A stretch of 64,000 nucleotides of DNA from JAGOTP01 sp964600845. Lineage in GTDB: Bacteria > Patescibacteriota > Patescibacteriia > 2-12-FULL-60-25. The stretch spans positions 4,583 through 68,582 of the forward strand of contig CAZRJW010000004.1 in NCBI GenBank assembly GCA_964600845.1, in the 5' to 3' direction. Positions 8,850 through 16,515 of the stretch are shown here, piece after piece; the first letter of the stretch is position 1; every line of letters starts with the position of its first letter. The notes under the pieces are model-generated. The model made no database searches, was not told the origin of the DNA, and saw only the letters and a program-made list of their open reading frames with translations. The translations under genes and the position numbers were made by a program.

Positions 8850-10121
8850 ATGATTGATATCCAGTCCATCCGAACGGCACCCGAAGACATCCGTAAGAAC
8901 CTCGAACGTCGCCATGTAACCGTCGATCTTGATCGGTTGCTTGTGTTAGACGAGAGTCGTTCCCGGCTGATTCAGGAATTGGATGCGATTCGCCAAGAGC
9001 GCAATCAGATCGCCGACCAGGTTTCAAAGGCTACCCCGGCTGATCGTCCAGCCTTGATTGTGCGTGGGAAAGAATTGAAAGAAACGATCACGGCACGTGA
9101 GCCAGAATTGGAAGCGGTTGAGCGTGAGTGGAAAGACCTGTTGTCCCAGATTCCAAACCATACGCATCCTGCTACCCCAACGGGTGCTTCAGACGAGGAG
9201 AACGTAGAGATTAAAGTTTCGGGGGAAGAGCAGACATTTTCTTTTGCCCCAAAGTCCCATACAGAACTCGCCAAGCAGCTTGACCTCATCGATTTCGATC
9301 GTGGAGCGAAAGTCGCAGGAGCGAAGTTTTATTTCTTGAAGGGGAAGTTAGTCCTGTTGGAACAGGCGTTGATTCAGTGGGTCTTGAAGGAGCTCGTAGC
9401 CGAAGGTTTTACCCCGATTGAAACGCCAGATGTTGCCAAGGAAGAAGTGATGTCCGGTACGGGCTTCAATCCACGTGGCTCAGAAGATCAGATCTATACG
9501 CTTCAGGGGACGGATCTTTCATTGGTCGCTACGGCAGAGATTCCAGTGGGAGGCTATTTCAAAGATGAGATCTTGGAGGCGAAAGATCTGCCTCTGCGGT
9601 TTGCGGCGTTGTCTCACTGTTTCCGCAAAGAGGCGGGAGCGTACGGAAAAGAATCCTACGGCTTGTACCGTGTCCACCAGTTCACGAAGGTCGAGATGTT
9701 TATGTTTGCGACGCCAGAGCAATCGGAAGGGCTGCATGAAGAATTGCGTCGTTTGGAGGAGCGAATCTTTACCAAGCTTGGCTTACGCTACCGTGTGGTT
9801 GATATCTGTACGGGAGATTTGGGAGGTCCTGCCTATCGCAAATACGATTTGGAGGCCTGGATGTGGGGAAAGGGTGATGGCAAAGGTGGATGGGGCGAAG
9901 TGACGAGTACTTCGAACTGCACCGACTACCAAGCACGTCGCTTAAACATTCGCTATCGCAAAGAAGATGGGAGTGTCGAACTCATTCATACATTGAACGG
10001 GACCGCGCTTGCCCTCTCACGCGCCCTCATTGCCGTCATGGAGCAATATCAGGAGGAAGATGGCTCGATTCGTGTTCCAGAGGTCCTACGGCCATTCTGT
10101 GGCTTTGATCGCATTGCCTGA
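8850..10121 (+). CDS. serS: Seryl-tRNA synthetase
   Basis: 423 aa. It has an N-terminal long antiparallel coiled coil (about residues 28-105) that grips the tRNA-Ser variable arm, then a class II core with FRKEAGAYGKESYGLYRVHQF (motif 2 region, one contiguous block near residue 255) and NGTALALSRALIAVMEQYQ (motif 3). It charges tRNA-Ser and tRNA-Sec. It is followed by alr after 5 nt. Confidence 0.95.
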   Translation: MIDIQSIRTAPEDIRKNLERRHVTVDLDRLLVLDESRSRLIQELDAIRQERNQIADQVSKATPADRPALIVRGKELKETITAREPELEAVEREWKDLLSQIPNHTHPATPTGASDEENVEIKVSGEEQTFSFAPKSHTELAKQLDLIDFDRGAKVAGAKFYFLKGKLVLLEQALIQWVLKELVAEGFTPIETPDVAKEEVMSGTGFNPRGSEDQIYTLQGTDLSLVATAEIPVGGYFKDEILEAKDLPLRFAALSHCFRKEAGAYGKESYGLYRVHQFTKVEMFMFATPEQSEGLHEELRRLEERIFTKLGLRYRVVDICTGDLGGPAYRKYDLEAWMWGKGDGKGGWGEVTSTSNCTDYQARRLNIRYRKEDGSVELIHTLNGTALALSRALIAVMEQYQEEDGSIRVPEVLRPFCGFDRIA

Positions 10122-10126
10122 ATCGC

Positions 10127-11254
10127 ATGAAGACCTGGATTGAGCTCTCTGCATCGGCGCTTCGTGAAAACTATCAGCGAATCGCAGAGTTCGTCGCTCC
10201 AGCGCAGGTGATGGCGGTTTTAAAATCGGATGCGTACGGACACGGTCTGCTTCAAGTGGGAGCGATCCTCAAAGATCAGGTCTCTTCGTCTGCCGTTGAT
10301 CGTGTAGAGGAGGGGATCGCCCTACGAAACGTGGGAGTGACAGGGCAGATCTTGGTTTTGGGCTACACGGAGAATGCGGAAAAAATTACCCAAGCGATCG
10401 AGGCGGATCTTGATTTGGCCATCTCAAGTTTTGAACAGCTCGAACAACTACATTTTACGACGCAAGACAGGGGAGATGCGCAGCCCGTCTACGTACACAT
10501 AGAAGTAGAAACTGGGTTGTATCGACTAGGTATTCCAGAAACAGATCTTGTACGGGTGATTGAACTGCTAAAGGGTCAGACCCGCATTCAGGTACGTGGG
10601 CTTTTTACGCATTTTGCGAACGTGGAGGAAGAGTTGGATGAAGGGTACCCAAAAGAGCAGCATGCTTGCTTCTTGCGCATCAGTGAGCAGTTCAAGGCGG
10701 CTGGGTTTTCTATTCCGCAACGTCACATGGCTTGCAGCGCTGCGGGGTTGGTATTTGATGCCTCGCGTTTTGATTGTGTGCGCGTTGGGATCTCCCTGTA
10801 TGGACTCTGGTCCTCTGAGCTCGTTCAGGAACAGGTAGGGACATTACCCAAGGCACTTACGTTACAACCAGCACTCACCTGGAAAACGATTGTGGCCCAA
10901 GTAAAGTCTGTCCCAGCGGGAGCGACGGTCGGCTATGCCCGGAGCGAGCGTGTGGACCGACCCTCACGGATCGCTGTTCTTCCTATTGGCTATTACGATG
11001 GATATCCACGCTCCTTGTCTTCAAAGGGCATCGTCGTGATTCAGGGTGTCCGTTGCCGCATTATCGGGAAGATTTGCATGAATATGTGCATGGTCGATGT
11101 GACGGATGTCCTGGAGCCCATCACAGAAGGGACGGAAGTCACGCTCATTGGTCCTGGAATCGAGGCAGAAGAGCTTGCGGCGCTCGCTGGCACCATTCAC
11201 TACGAGTTGGTGACGCGCTTAGCCTCATCGATTCCTCGGCTTGTGGTAGATTAG
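10127..11254 (+). CDS. alr: Alanine racemase
   Basis: 375 aa, PLP-dependent fold type III. The PLP lysine is Lys33 in VMAVLKSDAYGHG. The catalytic-Tyr segment is VGYARSERV, and the C-terminal barrel carries GKICMNMCMVDVTDV. It makes D-alanine for peptidoglycan, matching the neighbouring wall genes. It contains one reverse copy of the 14-bp repeated word (10453-10466) in frame, in a weakly conserved region (HFTTQDR). Confidence 0.93.
   Translation: MKTWIELSASALRENYQRIAEFVAPAQVMAVLKSDAYGHGLLQVGAILKDQVSSSAVDRVEEGIALRNVGVTGQILVLGYTENAEKITQAIEADLDLAISSFEQLEQLHFTTQDRGDAQPVYVHIEVETGLYRLGIPETDLVRVIELLKGQTRIQVRGLFTHFANVEEELDEGYPKEQHACFLRISEQFKAAGFSIPQRHMACSAAGLVFDASRFDCVRVGISLYGLWSSELVQEQVGTLPKALTLQPALTWKTIVAQVKSVPAGATVGYARSERVDRPSRIAVLPIGYYDGYPRSLSSKGIVVIQGVRCRIIGKICMNMCMVDVTDVLEPITEGTEVTLIGPGIEAEELAALAGTIHYELVTRLASSIPRLVVD
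10453..10466 (-). repeat. Copy 1 of the 14-bp word CTTGCGTCGTAAAA (inside alr)
   Basis: The plus strand reads TTTTACGACGCAAG, the exact reverse complement of copies at 12705, 18437 and 19234. It lies within the coding sequence of alr. Confidence 0.8.
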
Positions 11255-11266
11255 TCCTAGCTTTGT

Positions 11267-12043
11267 ATGTCCTCGCCCTTTTCGCTTCGCGCCCCTTACG
11301 CCCTCGTTGGCGTGATTGCGATTATCGGCTGGGTCTATTTTATCTTTCGATCGGAGCTGTTTGAGCTAAAAGGGGTAGAAGTCCAAGCGAGTGGGGGAAT
11401 CGTGTCCGCGAGTGATATCTTGCCGATTGTATTTGAAACGTTGGACACGCAAACCGCGCGTCCTTGGGCGAAACGTCAGTACCTCTTCTTGCCGAAGAAG
11501 CGCATAGAGGAGGGGATCAAGGCGACGCTCTATGCCGAACAGGTTGAGGTGGGCGAAGTAGAGGATAACGTTTTACGACTCAAGATCTCGTTTGGATCAA
11601 GGTTCCTGTATACCACTCAAAACGGGGAGGACTTTTTAAAGTGTGCCGTTGCCAGGCCAGGGGGAGTTGTCCTAGAAGATCCCTCCACGCTGAGCGCCGC
11701 TAAGAAGCGCTACTTAACTACAGATTTTACGACACATGCTATCGACGGGATCGTATACCTTCGGAAAGCAACAACAACCTTAGATGTGCCTGTCATTAAG
11801 CGCCTTTTAGACCTTGGAAGGTCCTTTGATGACCATAGAGTCGTCTTTGCGTATTTTGAAGAACGTACAGGCCAAGAGATCGCTATTCAGTTAGATAGAG
11901 ACCGTGAGGTGCTGGTAGACCTGACACAGCCCTTAGACGAGCAGGTAGAGCGTGGACGAGCCGTTTTACGTGATCCTGAGTACAAAGACCTAAAACCCAT
12001 CACCATAGACCTAAGAATCCCTGGACGAGCCTACCTACGATAA
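11267..12043 (+). CDS. FtsQ/DivIB-like cell division protein
   Basis: 258 aa. It has a short basic N-terminus, one membrane anchor (about residues 12-30), a POTRA-like segment (FELKGVEVQASGGIVSASDI) and a C-terminal beta-rich part ending IDLRIPGRAYLR. The YIDLR(x)xxR-like ending is common in FtsQ. FtsQ bridges early and late divisome proteins. It follows alr after 12 nt, so it is likely the end of this operon. Sequence similarity is low, as is usual for FtsQ, so the assignment rests on architecture and context. Confidence 0.65.
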   Translation: MSSPFSLRAPYALVGVIAIIGWVYFIFRSELFELKGVEVQASGGIVSASDILPIVFETLDTQTARPWAKRQYLFLPKKRIEEGIKATLYAEQVEVGEVEDNVLRLKISFGSRFLYTTQNGEDFLKCAVARPGGVVLEDPSTLSAAKKRYLTTDFTTHAIDGIVYLRKATTTLDVPVIKRLLDLGRSFDDHRVVFAYFEERTGQEIAIQLDRDREVLVDLTQPLDEQVERGRAVLRDPEYKDLKPITIDLRIPGRAYLR

Positions 12044-12304
12044 CTCTACCCTAAGAGTCGTATAAGATATATTGTACGACCCATTATGTAGGGCTTATCC
12101 TAGTACCTCTAGATCTTGGTTCCTTGGCTTGGTTAAGCAAAATTTGTTGGGTTTTGGATCCTGTATACAAGGTTCCCATAGTGGACCTTAGAGATCTACT
12201 TGGCTTCTAGCCCGTTTAGATAGCCTTGTTCTGCTGTCCCTGGTCTTTGGGTGTCGGCTGACGCATAGACCTCTTTAGGCGCTTCTAAAAAAGAGATACA
12301 TATC

Positions 12305-12318
12305 TTTTACGACGCAAG
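12305..12318 (-). repeat. Copy 2 of the 14-bp word
   Basis: TTTTACGACGCAAG on the plus strand. With copy 3 it forms a 13-bp perfect inverted repeat bounding a 161-bp segment (12305-12465). Confidence 0.8.
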
Positions 12319-12452
12319 CTTTTAACCTAAAGCAATAAAAAGACAGTTAAAGGAGGAGGTTCGAACCTTTGTCCCCCGCTGCCGCTTCTCTTAGGGCGGC
12401 GGATAAAACCTCAACCCTACAGGGTCTCTTTTTTGCTAAAAATTTTTCCCTT

Positions 12453-12465
12453 TTGCGTCGTAAAA
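12453..12465 (+). repeat. Copy 3 of the repeated word (13 of 14 bases)
   Basis: TTGCGTCGTAAAA, preceded by T instead of C. It is followed by CGTTTTATG, making a dyad-like CGTAAAACGTTTTATG. It lies about 28 bp upstream of the -10 (TATACT) of the small gene at 12512. Confidence 0.78.
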
Positions 12466-12493
12466 CGTTTTATGTCTCCTCCCACTTTTGAGC

Positions 12494-12499
12494 TATACT
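12494..12499 (+). promoter_or_regulatory. -10 element of the 12512 gene
   Basis: TATACT located 12 nt before ATG. It predicts a 5' leader of only about 5-6 nt. Confidence 0.55.
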
Positions 12500-12511
12500 C
12501 ACATTCATCCT

Positions 12512-12649
12512 ATGAGCTCTACCCTTCCCCTGCTCGACTCCGTCTACCAATCCTCGGACGCACTCAGTAGCGACTTGATTCTGATCGTTACAGCCTTCAT
12601 CGCTATCGCCCTTGGCGTGGTCGCCGCTCTGCTAAAGCACAGAAAATAA
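12512..12649 (+). CDS. 45-aa single-span membrane protein
   Basis: A short ORF, MSSTLPLLDSVYQSSDALSS, then a hydrophobic helix (LILIVTAFIAIALGVVAALL) and a basic tail KHRK. It is supported by a clear -10 at 12494-12499, a CCT ATG start context like its neighbours, and one predicted membrane helix with positive charges at its C-terminal end. Function unknown. Size alone allows a chance ORF, but the promoter and start context argue for a real gene. Confidence 0.5.
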   Translation: MSSTLPLLDSVYQSSDALSSDLILIVTAFIAIALGVVAALLKHRK

Positions 12650-12704
12650 ACCACTCTTTCCCCTCCCTTCATGCTTCTGAGGGGTATCTGAGTACCTTGC
12701 ACCC

Positions 12705-12718
12705 CTTGCGTCGTAAAA
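12705..12718 (+). repeat. Copy 4 of the 14-bp word (upstream of FkbM gene)
   Basis: Exact CTTGCGTCGTAAAA, 63 bp upstream of the methyltransferase ATG. A possible -10 (TATTCT, 12760-12765) lies between. Confidence 0.8.
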
Positions 12719-12781
12719 TGATTCTGTGTCTTTTGTGTGCATCCCCTGCCCTAAACTGCTATTCTGCCCCTCGAATATCCT

Positions 12782-13516
12782 ATGTCTGATCATTCTTCTT
12801 TCCGAAACATCCTGCGGGCGTCTTTCGCAAAACTTGGACATGTCTGCTTAAGCCTCTCAAAAAAAATCTACACGTCTCCGCGCGAACAAGAGAAGCAGCG
12901 GTATGTAAAAGATGAACGTGAAAGAAGCCTCCGCGTTCGATACCCGTTGACCTCCCAGAGCGTCGTACTCGACGTTGGTGGCTACGAAGGACAGTGGGCA
13001 AGCGATATCGTGGCAATGTACGGCTGTACTGTTCATGTATTTGAACCGGTCCCAGCCTTCGCTGAACAGATTCGACAGCGCTTCCAGCACAATCCACTCG
13101 TCCATGTGCACGCCTACGGCCTTGGGGCGAAGGATGAGACCTTAGAGATCGCTCTACTTGAGAATGGAACGTCTCTTTTTAGAAATGAAACGGGGGCTAA
13201 CACTCAATCTGTCGCGATACGGGACATCTCCCACGTTTGGAAAGAGCTCGCGTTGGATCAGGTGGGGTTGATGAAAATGAATATTGAAGGGGCGGAGTAC
13301 CCACTCTTAGCTCGTATGGAAGAACAAAACCTTCTCTCCCACGTGCGAGATTTTCAGATTCAATTTCACGACTTCGTTCCAGAGGCAAAGCAGGAACTCA
13401 AAAAGGCCCAGACCGCGTTAGCAAAAACACATCGCCCTACGTATCAGTACGCGTTTATTTGGGAGAATTGGGAACGGACAAGCTCTGTACCGGTGAATCA
13501 GGCGGAAGGACGGTAA
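12782..13516 (+). CDS. FkbM-family SAM-dependent methyltransferase
   Basis: 244 aa. The Rossmann SAM-binding motif VVLDVGGYEGQWA is near residue 60, followed by VHVFEPVPAF (acidic ribose-binding end of strand 2). The FkbM pattern LMKMNIEGAEYPLLARM comes later. FkbM-type enzymes O-methylate sugars or small metabolites; here a surface-glycan substrate is plausible but not shown. The 3' end overlaps the convergent SanA-like gene by 62 bp. The ATG follows ATATCCT with no Shine-Dalgarno sequence. Confidence 0.82.
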   Translation: MSDHSSFRNILRASFAKLGHVCLSLSKKIYTSPREQEKQRYVKDERERSLRVRYPLTSQSVVLDVGGYEGQWASDIVAMYGCTVHVFEPVPAFAEQIRQRFQHNPLVHVHAYGLGAKDETLEIALLENGTSLFRNETGANTQSVAIRDISHVWKELALDQVGLMKMNIEGAEYPLLARMEEQNLLSHVRDFQIQFHDFVPEAKQELKKAQTALAKTHRPTYQYAFIWENWERTSSVPVNQAEGR

Positions 13517-14114
13517 CATCAATCCAGGCTTTAATACTTGCAAGCAAATCACGCGTGACATACCACGCGTCTTTTTCGTAGGCTCGGACGTTTGCTGGAA
13601 CGCCATAGGCCTCCAGACCAAAAGAACGACATAGATAGAGTGCACGACCTAAATGAAATCGCTGCGTAATAAGAACGACCCGCTTGAGGCGATAGACCTG
13701 CGCCGCTCGCTTACAGCTCTCATAGGTCCGAAAGCCCTCGTCATCCACCACGATCCGATCGGGAGCAACCCCACGCTCAAGCAGCCAACGATGCATTACG
13801 CTTATTTCATCCACTCGAAAACGACCGCCATCTCCCGTGAGCAGCATCGGGGCCTCCAGCGCCCTTGAAACCCGCTCCCCTATGAGCAAGCGGTCTGCCA
13901 ATGCGTCACTCGGAACCCCAGACGCTTCTATCCCTGCCCCTAAGATTAAAACAGCGTCTGGATGCAGCTGAAGCGTCTCAACGGGTCGAATATAGGCAGC
14001 CGAAGGAATCTGCACCCAGAGAATGAGCCCAATCGACCCAACCATCCCAAGAACACCCAAGACGAAGGTGCCGAGAGCCACCCTACGATACGTACCTCTC
14101 TCGAGAAAACGCAT
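13455..14114 (-). CDS. SanA/DUF218-family membrane protein
   Basis: 219 aa. It has an N-terminal membrane segment (about residues 13-34) and a DUF218 domain: DAVLILGAGI, DRLLIGERVSRA, MLLTGDGG, RFRTYESCKRA and RVVLITQRFHLGRALYLC. E. coli SanA, ElyC and YdcF share this domain and are linked to envelope integrity and undecaprenyl-phosphate metabolism. Its ATG lies 2 nt after the rmuC stop, so the two form one minus-strand unit. Its 3' end overlaps the FkbM gene by 62 bp on the opposite strand. Confidence 0.8.
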   Translation of the reverse strand: MRFLERGTYRRVALGTFVLGVLGMVGSIGLILWVQIPSAAYIRPVETLQLHPDAVLILGAGIEASGVPSDALADRLLIGERVSRALEAPMLLTGDGGRFRVDEISVMHRWLLERGVAPDRIVVDDEGFRTYESCKRAAQVYRLKRVVLITQRFHLGRALYLCRSFGLEAYGVPANVRAYEKDAWYVTRDLLASIKAWIDVTVLPPDSPVQSLSVPNSPK

Positions 14115-14116
14115 GA

Positions 14117-15157
14117 TTACTCATCCGTTAGTGGCTTCTCAATCGTCATCAACTGAATACTTGCCGCCTGACCCGTGATACGAACAACGTCCTTATCAAT
14201 CTTTACGAATTCTTTGCTCGCGAGGTTGTATTGGTTCACGGCTGTTCCGAGATGCTTTCCCACTGCCATAAAGCAGGACTCATACGCTTGCAGGTGACGA
14301 GAGAGATCTCCCACGCGAATACGGATCTCTTTCGCCTGCTCCTCGATCTTAAGCGCGTTTAGCCCCTGCAGGACGGTTTGTAGGTACGCAGAGAAGGAGG
14401 TTGGTGACACGATGATGACGTGGTACTTCGCAGCGGCACGCTGAAGGAGGTTTTCGGTCTCAGCCGTGAGCGCTCCAATCTTATTCACGAGTAGGTCATA
14501 ATAGATCGCCTCGTGCGGAATAAACATGAACGCAAACTCCGTCGTTCCATCCTGCGGACGAATATACTTCGACGTCTCCACGATGCGTTGCTTCAAATCA
14601 TTCACGAAGGCTTTCTCCAGCCGATCCCGCTCTTCATCCGACGTCGCCTCTACCATGCGGTTATAATTTTCCAAACTAAACTTTGAGTCGACGGGAACAA
14701 TTTTATCGCGCACGAAGATAGCCGCATCGACTATCAACCCATCCTTAAACGGGTACTGCATCTGATATTGCCCAGGTGCAAACAAATTCCGTAGCAACGT
14801 CTCGAGGTAGTACTCTCCCAAGACTCCACGCTGTTTCGGATTACTTAAAATGCGCTGCAGCTGCTCTAACTGTCCCGAGAAGGACAAGACCTGCTTATTT
14901 GTCTCTTCGATCTTCACAAGACGTTCTGTGACGTCACGGACAGTGCTCGTCATGTGGTGACTTGATGTCTGCTGCTGCTTCAACGTCTCAACCAACGAAG
15001 TCTTCACATCCCCCTGCAAATTCTCGAGCTTCTGCTGTAAGAGCAGGAAGATATTCGGATCAATGGCTGGCTGGGCCATGCGCTGTGACAGTTGCCATAA
15101 AAAATAGGCCATCCCTCCAAACCCAACCACGAAAAGAGCGAGAAGAATCCATTGCAT
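14117..15157 (-). CDS. rmuC: RmuC-family DNA recombination protein
   Basis: 346 aa. It has an N-terminal membrane anchor (about residues 2-20), a coiled coil (about 40-105) and then the RmuC nuclease-like domain: RGVLGEYYLETLL, GLIVDAAIFV, VPVDSKFSLENYNRM and FAFMFIPHEAIYYDLL. RmuC limits inversions at short inverted repeats in E. coli and is predicted to have a restriction-endonuclease fold. A GACAAT -10-like hexamer lies 9 nt before ATG, suggesting a nearly leaderless mRNA. Confidence 0.88.
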   Translation of the reverse strand: MQWILLALFVVGFGGMAYFLWQLSQRMAQPAIDPNIFLLLQQKLENLQGDVKTSLVETLKQQQTSSHHMTSTVRDVTERLVKIEETNKQVLSFSGQLEQLQRILSNPKQRGVLGEYYLETLLRNLFAPGQYQMQYPFKDGLIVDAAIFVRDKIVPVDSKFSLENYNRMVEATSDEERDRLEKAFVNDLKQRIVETSKYIRPQDGTTEFAFMFIPHEAIYYDLLVNKIGALTAETENLLQRAAAKYHVIIVSPTSFSAYLQTVLQGLNALKIEEQAKEIRIRVGDLSRHLQAYESCFMAVGKHLGTAVNQYNLASKEFVKIDKDVVRITGQAASIQLMTIEKPLTDE

Positions 15158-15189
15158 AGCTCAGGCATTGTCCCAGGAGGGGAAGATGC

Positions 15190-15218
15190 TTGACAAGGAG
15201 CGCCCCATCTACAATTAT
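15190..15218 (+). promoter_or_regulatory. Promoter of the acidic-protein gene
   Basis: TTGACA (15190-15195), a 17-bp spacer and AATTAT (15213-15218). It lies between the divergent rmuC and the gene at 15275 and predicts a leader of about 50 nt. Confidence 0.5.
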
Positions 15219-15274
15219 CCACAGACGCTGATCAATCTTTCGTGTTATCTTCGACCCGTTGAACTCATTGCCTT

Positions 15275-15664
15275 ATGCCAAAGAAGCCCTCTCCTCCCCC
15301 TACCCTCTCTTCTTCTGCTCAGAAAAAGAACTCCTCCTCAGCCCCCTCTCCAAAGAAGGGCTCTGCCGACGAAATCGCTTTAGATGATGACGAGCTCGAA
15401 CCAGACGATCTTGAAGACGTCCTTGATGAGGAAGAAGATGCAGAAGCCGTAAAAGAAGATGAGGCTGTCACGGCTGAGGTAGAAGATCCTGAAAAGACCG
15501 ACGATAAAGACGAAGAGGAAGAACCCGTTGATGAAGAAGCGATCTTAGCCAAAGGCGACGATCTCGAAATTCTCAACCTCCTCGCAAAGAAAGCAAATCG
15601 CTTGGAACAAGGTCTCGACGACGATGAGCTTGTCCCCGACGAAGAAGGAATGGGCGGATTCTAA
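15275..15664 (+). CDS. Acidic low-complexity protein
   Basis: 129 aa. It has a Ser/Pro/Lys-rich N-terminus (about residues 1-30) and a long Asp/Glu-rich centre (about 31-95), then a short amphipathic segment (DLEILNLLAKKANRLEQGL) and a DDELVPDEEGMGGF tail. No domain is recognised. Such tails occur in nucleic-acid-mimicking or RNA-polymerase-associated proteins (for example the delta subunit), but that is speculation. A TTGACA-type promoter precedes it and a large inverted repeat follows 13 nt after the stop. Confidence 0.6.
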   Translation: MPKKPSPPPTLSSSAQKKNSSSAPSPKKGSADEIALDDDELEPDDLEDVLDEEEDAEAVKEDEAVTAEVEDPEKTDDKDEEEEPVDEEAILAKGDDLEILNLLAKKANRLEQGLDDDELVPDEEGMGGF

Positions 15665-15677
15665 AGAAGGAAGCTGA

Positions 15678-15792
15678 AATACAAAACACCTACCTCTCTC
15701 CAGGGTACGCTTGCTCTTCTGCTGAAGCTCAAGCTCGTTGTCCAAGTCGTCACTTGGCCAAAGCCCCTTACGCGAAGTAGGTGTTTTGTATT
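15678..15792. ncRNA. Structured inverted repeat: bidirectional terminator or small RNA candidate
   Basis: Two perfect 16-bp arms (AATACAAAACACCTAC at 15678-15693 and GTAGGTGTTTTGTATT at 15777-15792) enclose 83 nt. That interior contains two further hairpins: 15709-15734 (11-nt arms with one 2x2 internal loop, TGCT loop) and 15742-15757 (CCAAGT / ACTTGG, loop CGTC). An AGGG near 15702 can pair with CCCT near 15767. The result is a three-way-junction-like fold. It lies between convergent genes and is followed by TTCTTTTT. It may simply be an elaborate terminator; a processed or independent RNA is the alternative. Confidence 0.5.
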
Positions 15793-15827
15793 ACTTCTTT
15801 TTAGAAACCTAAAGCTGAGAGAAACTA

Positions 15828-16409
15828 CTAAAGACCTAGAGACAGGTTGATGGCTTGCTTAGGTTCTTCGTTTGGTAACGAAAGAGGAAGGGTGATTTCT
15901 TGGCGTTCCCCTTGGCGATTATTGAAGGCGACGAAGCCTTTTTGGAGAGCGTGATCGTAAACGTCGCGGGTAACGCGGACGTCTTGGAGACAGTATTCCT
16001 TAAGTTTATCGATTTCCCCTTTGCGCCAGTATTCGACCGCCATCAACCCATGACCGGACTTCCCTACTCCGAGCGTAGCTTGAGCAACGTCATCGAGCTT
16101 AATGCGGTGGCCGAGTTGCTTTTCGATTTCAAACAGGAGGTCGACCGTTGGTAACGCGGCGAGGTTCCCGGTGTAGCTCGTCTGAAGACATGGATAATCA
16201 AAGCCAAACAAGTTGTAGCCGATGATTCGATCCGCACGCTCTAAGCGAGGCCAGAGCGCCGGGAGATCCTCCTTCATGAAGCATTCAAACGTATCTGTTT
16301 CGTAGAAATAGACTCCAACCAATGAAACCTCCAACAACGCTGGGTTATACGCTCCCACATCTTGGAATGTATTGCGGGTTTCGATATCAAGAACGACTTC
16401 TTTTCGCAT
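15828..16409 (-). CDS. DEDD-type 3'-5' exonuclease (RNase H-like)
   Basis: 193 aa. DEDD motifs are visible: VLDIETR (Exo I, Asp8/Glu10), IIGYNLFGFDYPCL (Exo II) and YCLQDVRVTRDVYD (Exo III, DEDDy spacing). It resembles the predicted PolB-like 3'-5' exonucleases that occur as single-domain proteins. The substrate is unknown; DNA repair or RNA trimming is possible. TATCCT lies 9 nt before ATG, so the mRNA may be leaderless. Confidence 0.78.
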   Translation of the reverse strand: MRKEVVLDIETRNTFQDVGAYNPALLEVSLVGVYFYETDTFECFMKEDLPALWPRLERADRIIGYNLFGFDYPCLQTSYTGNLAALPTVDLLFEIEKQLGHRIKLDDVAQATLGVGKSGHGLMAVEYWRKGEIDKLKEYCLQDVRVTRDVYDHALQKGFVAFNNRQGERQEITLPLSLPNEEPKQAINLSLGL

Positions 16410-16454
16410 AGTGGCAAGAGGATAGCACGCTCACACGAAGAAGAGGAAGAATAG

Positions 16455-16497
16455 AAAAAAAACAGAGGGCTCCGTAATGGAGCCCTCTGTTTTTTTA
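16455..16497. terminator. Bidirectional terminator between exonuclease gene and typA
   Basis: A 12-bp stem ACAGAGGGCTCC / GGAGCCCTCTGT with GTAAT loop, flanked by an A-run and a T-run. It lies downstream of typA (minus strand) and upstream of the exonuclease gene promoter. Confidence 0.88.
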
Positions 16498-16515
16498 TTC
16501 TTTCTTCGCCCAGCG

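Larger units (their letters stand above)
12044..12511. other. 468-bp non-coding stretch with several hairpins
   Basis: No convincing ORF is present. Visible structures: an outer CCCTA...TAGGG enclosing GTCGTA...TACGAC (about 12049-12090); a hairpin AAGGT(T)CC / GGACCTT at 12169-12189; the palindrome GGTTCGAACC at 12358-12367; and an 8-bp stem CCGCTGCC / GGCGGCGG near 12378-12403, followed further on by a T-run (12429-12434). Two copies of the repeated word lie here in opposite orientation. It could hold an unrecognised RNA gene, a decayed element and the promoter of the next small gene. I could not match it to tmRNA, RNase P, SRP or 6S RNA. Confidence 0.5.

Noticed and set aside
12358..12367. 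GGTTCGAACC as the T-loop of a tRNA or tmRNA
   Set aside because: The 5-bp T-stem would have a mismatch and several G-U pairs, no CCA end is present, and no matching acceptor strand or tmRNA 5' end lies upstream on either strand.
15330..15660. Asp/Glu-rich stretch as possible non-coding low-complexity DNA
   Set aside because: It is in frame, promoter-preceded and ends with a non-repetitive segment, so a real acidic protein is more likely.
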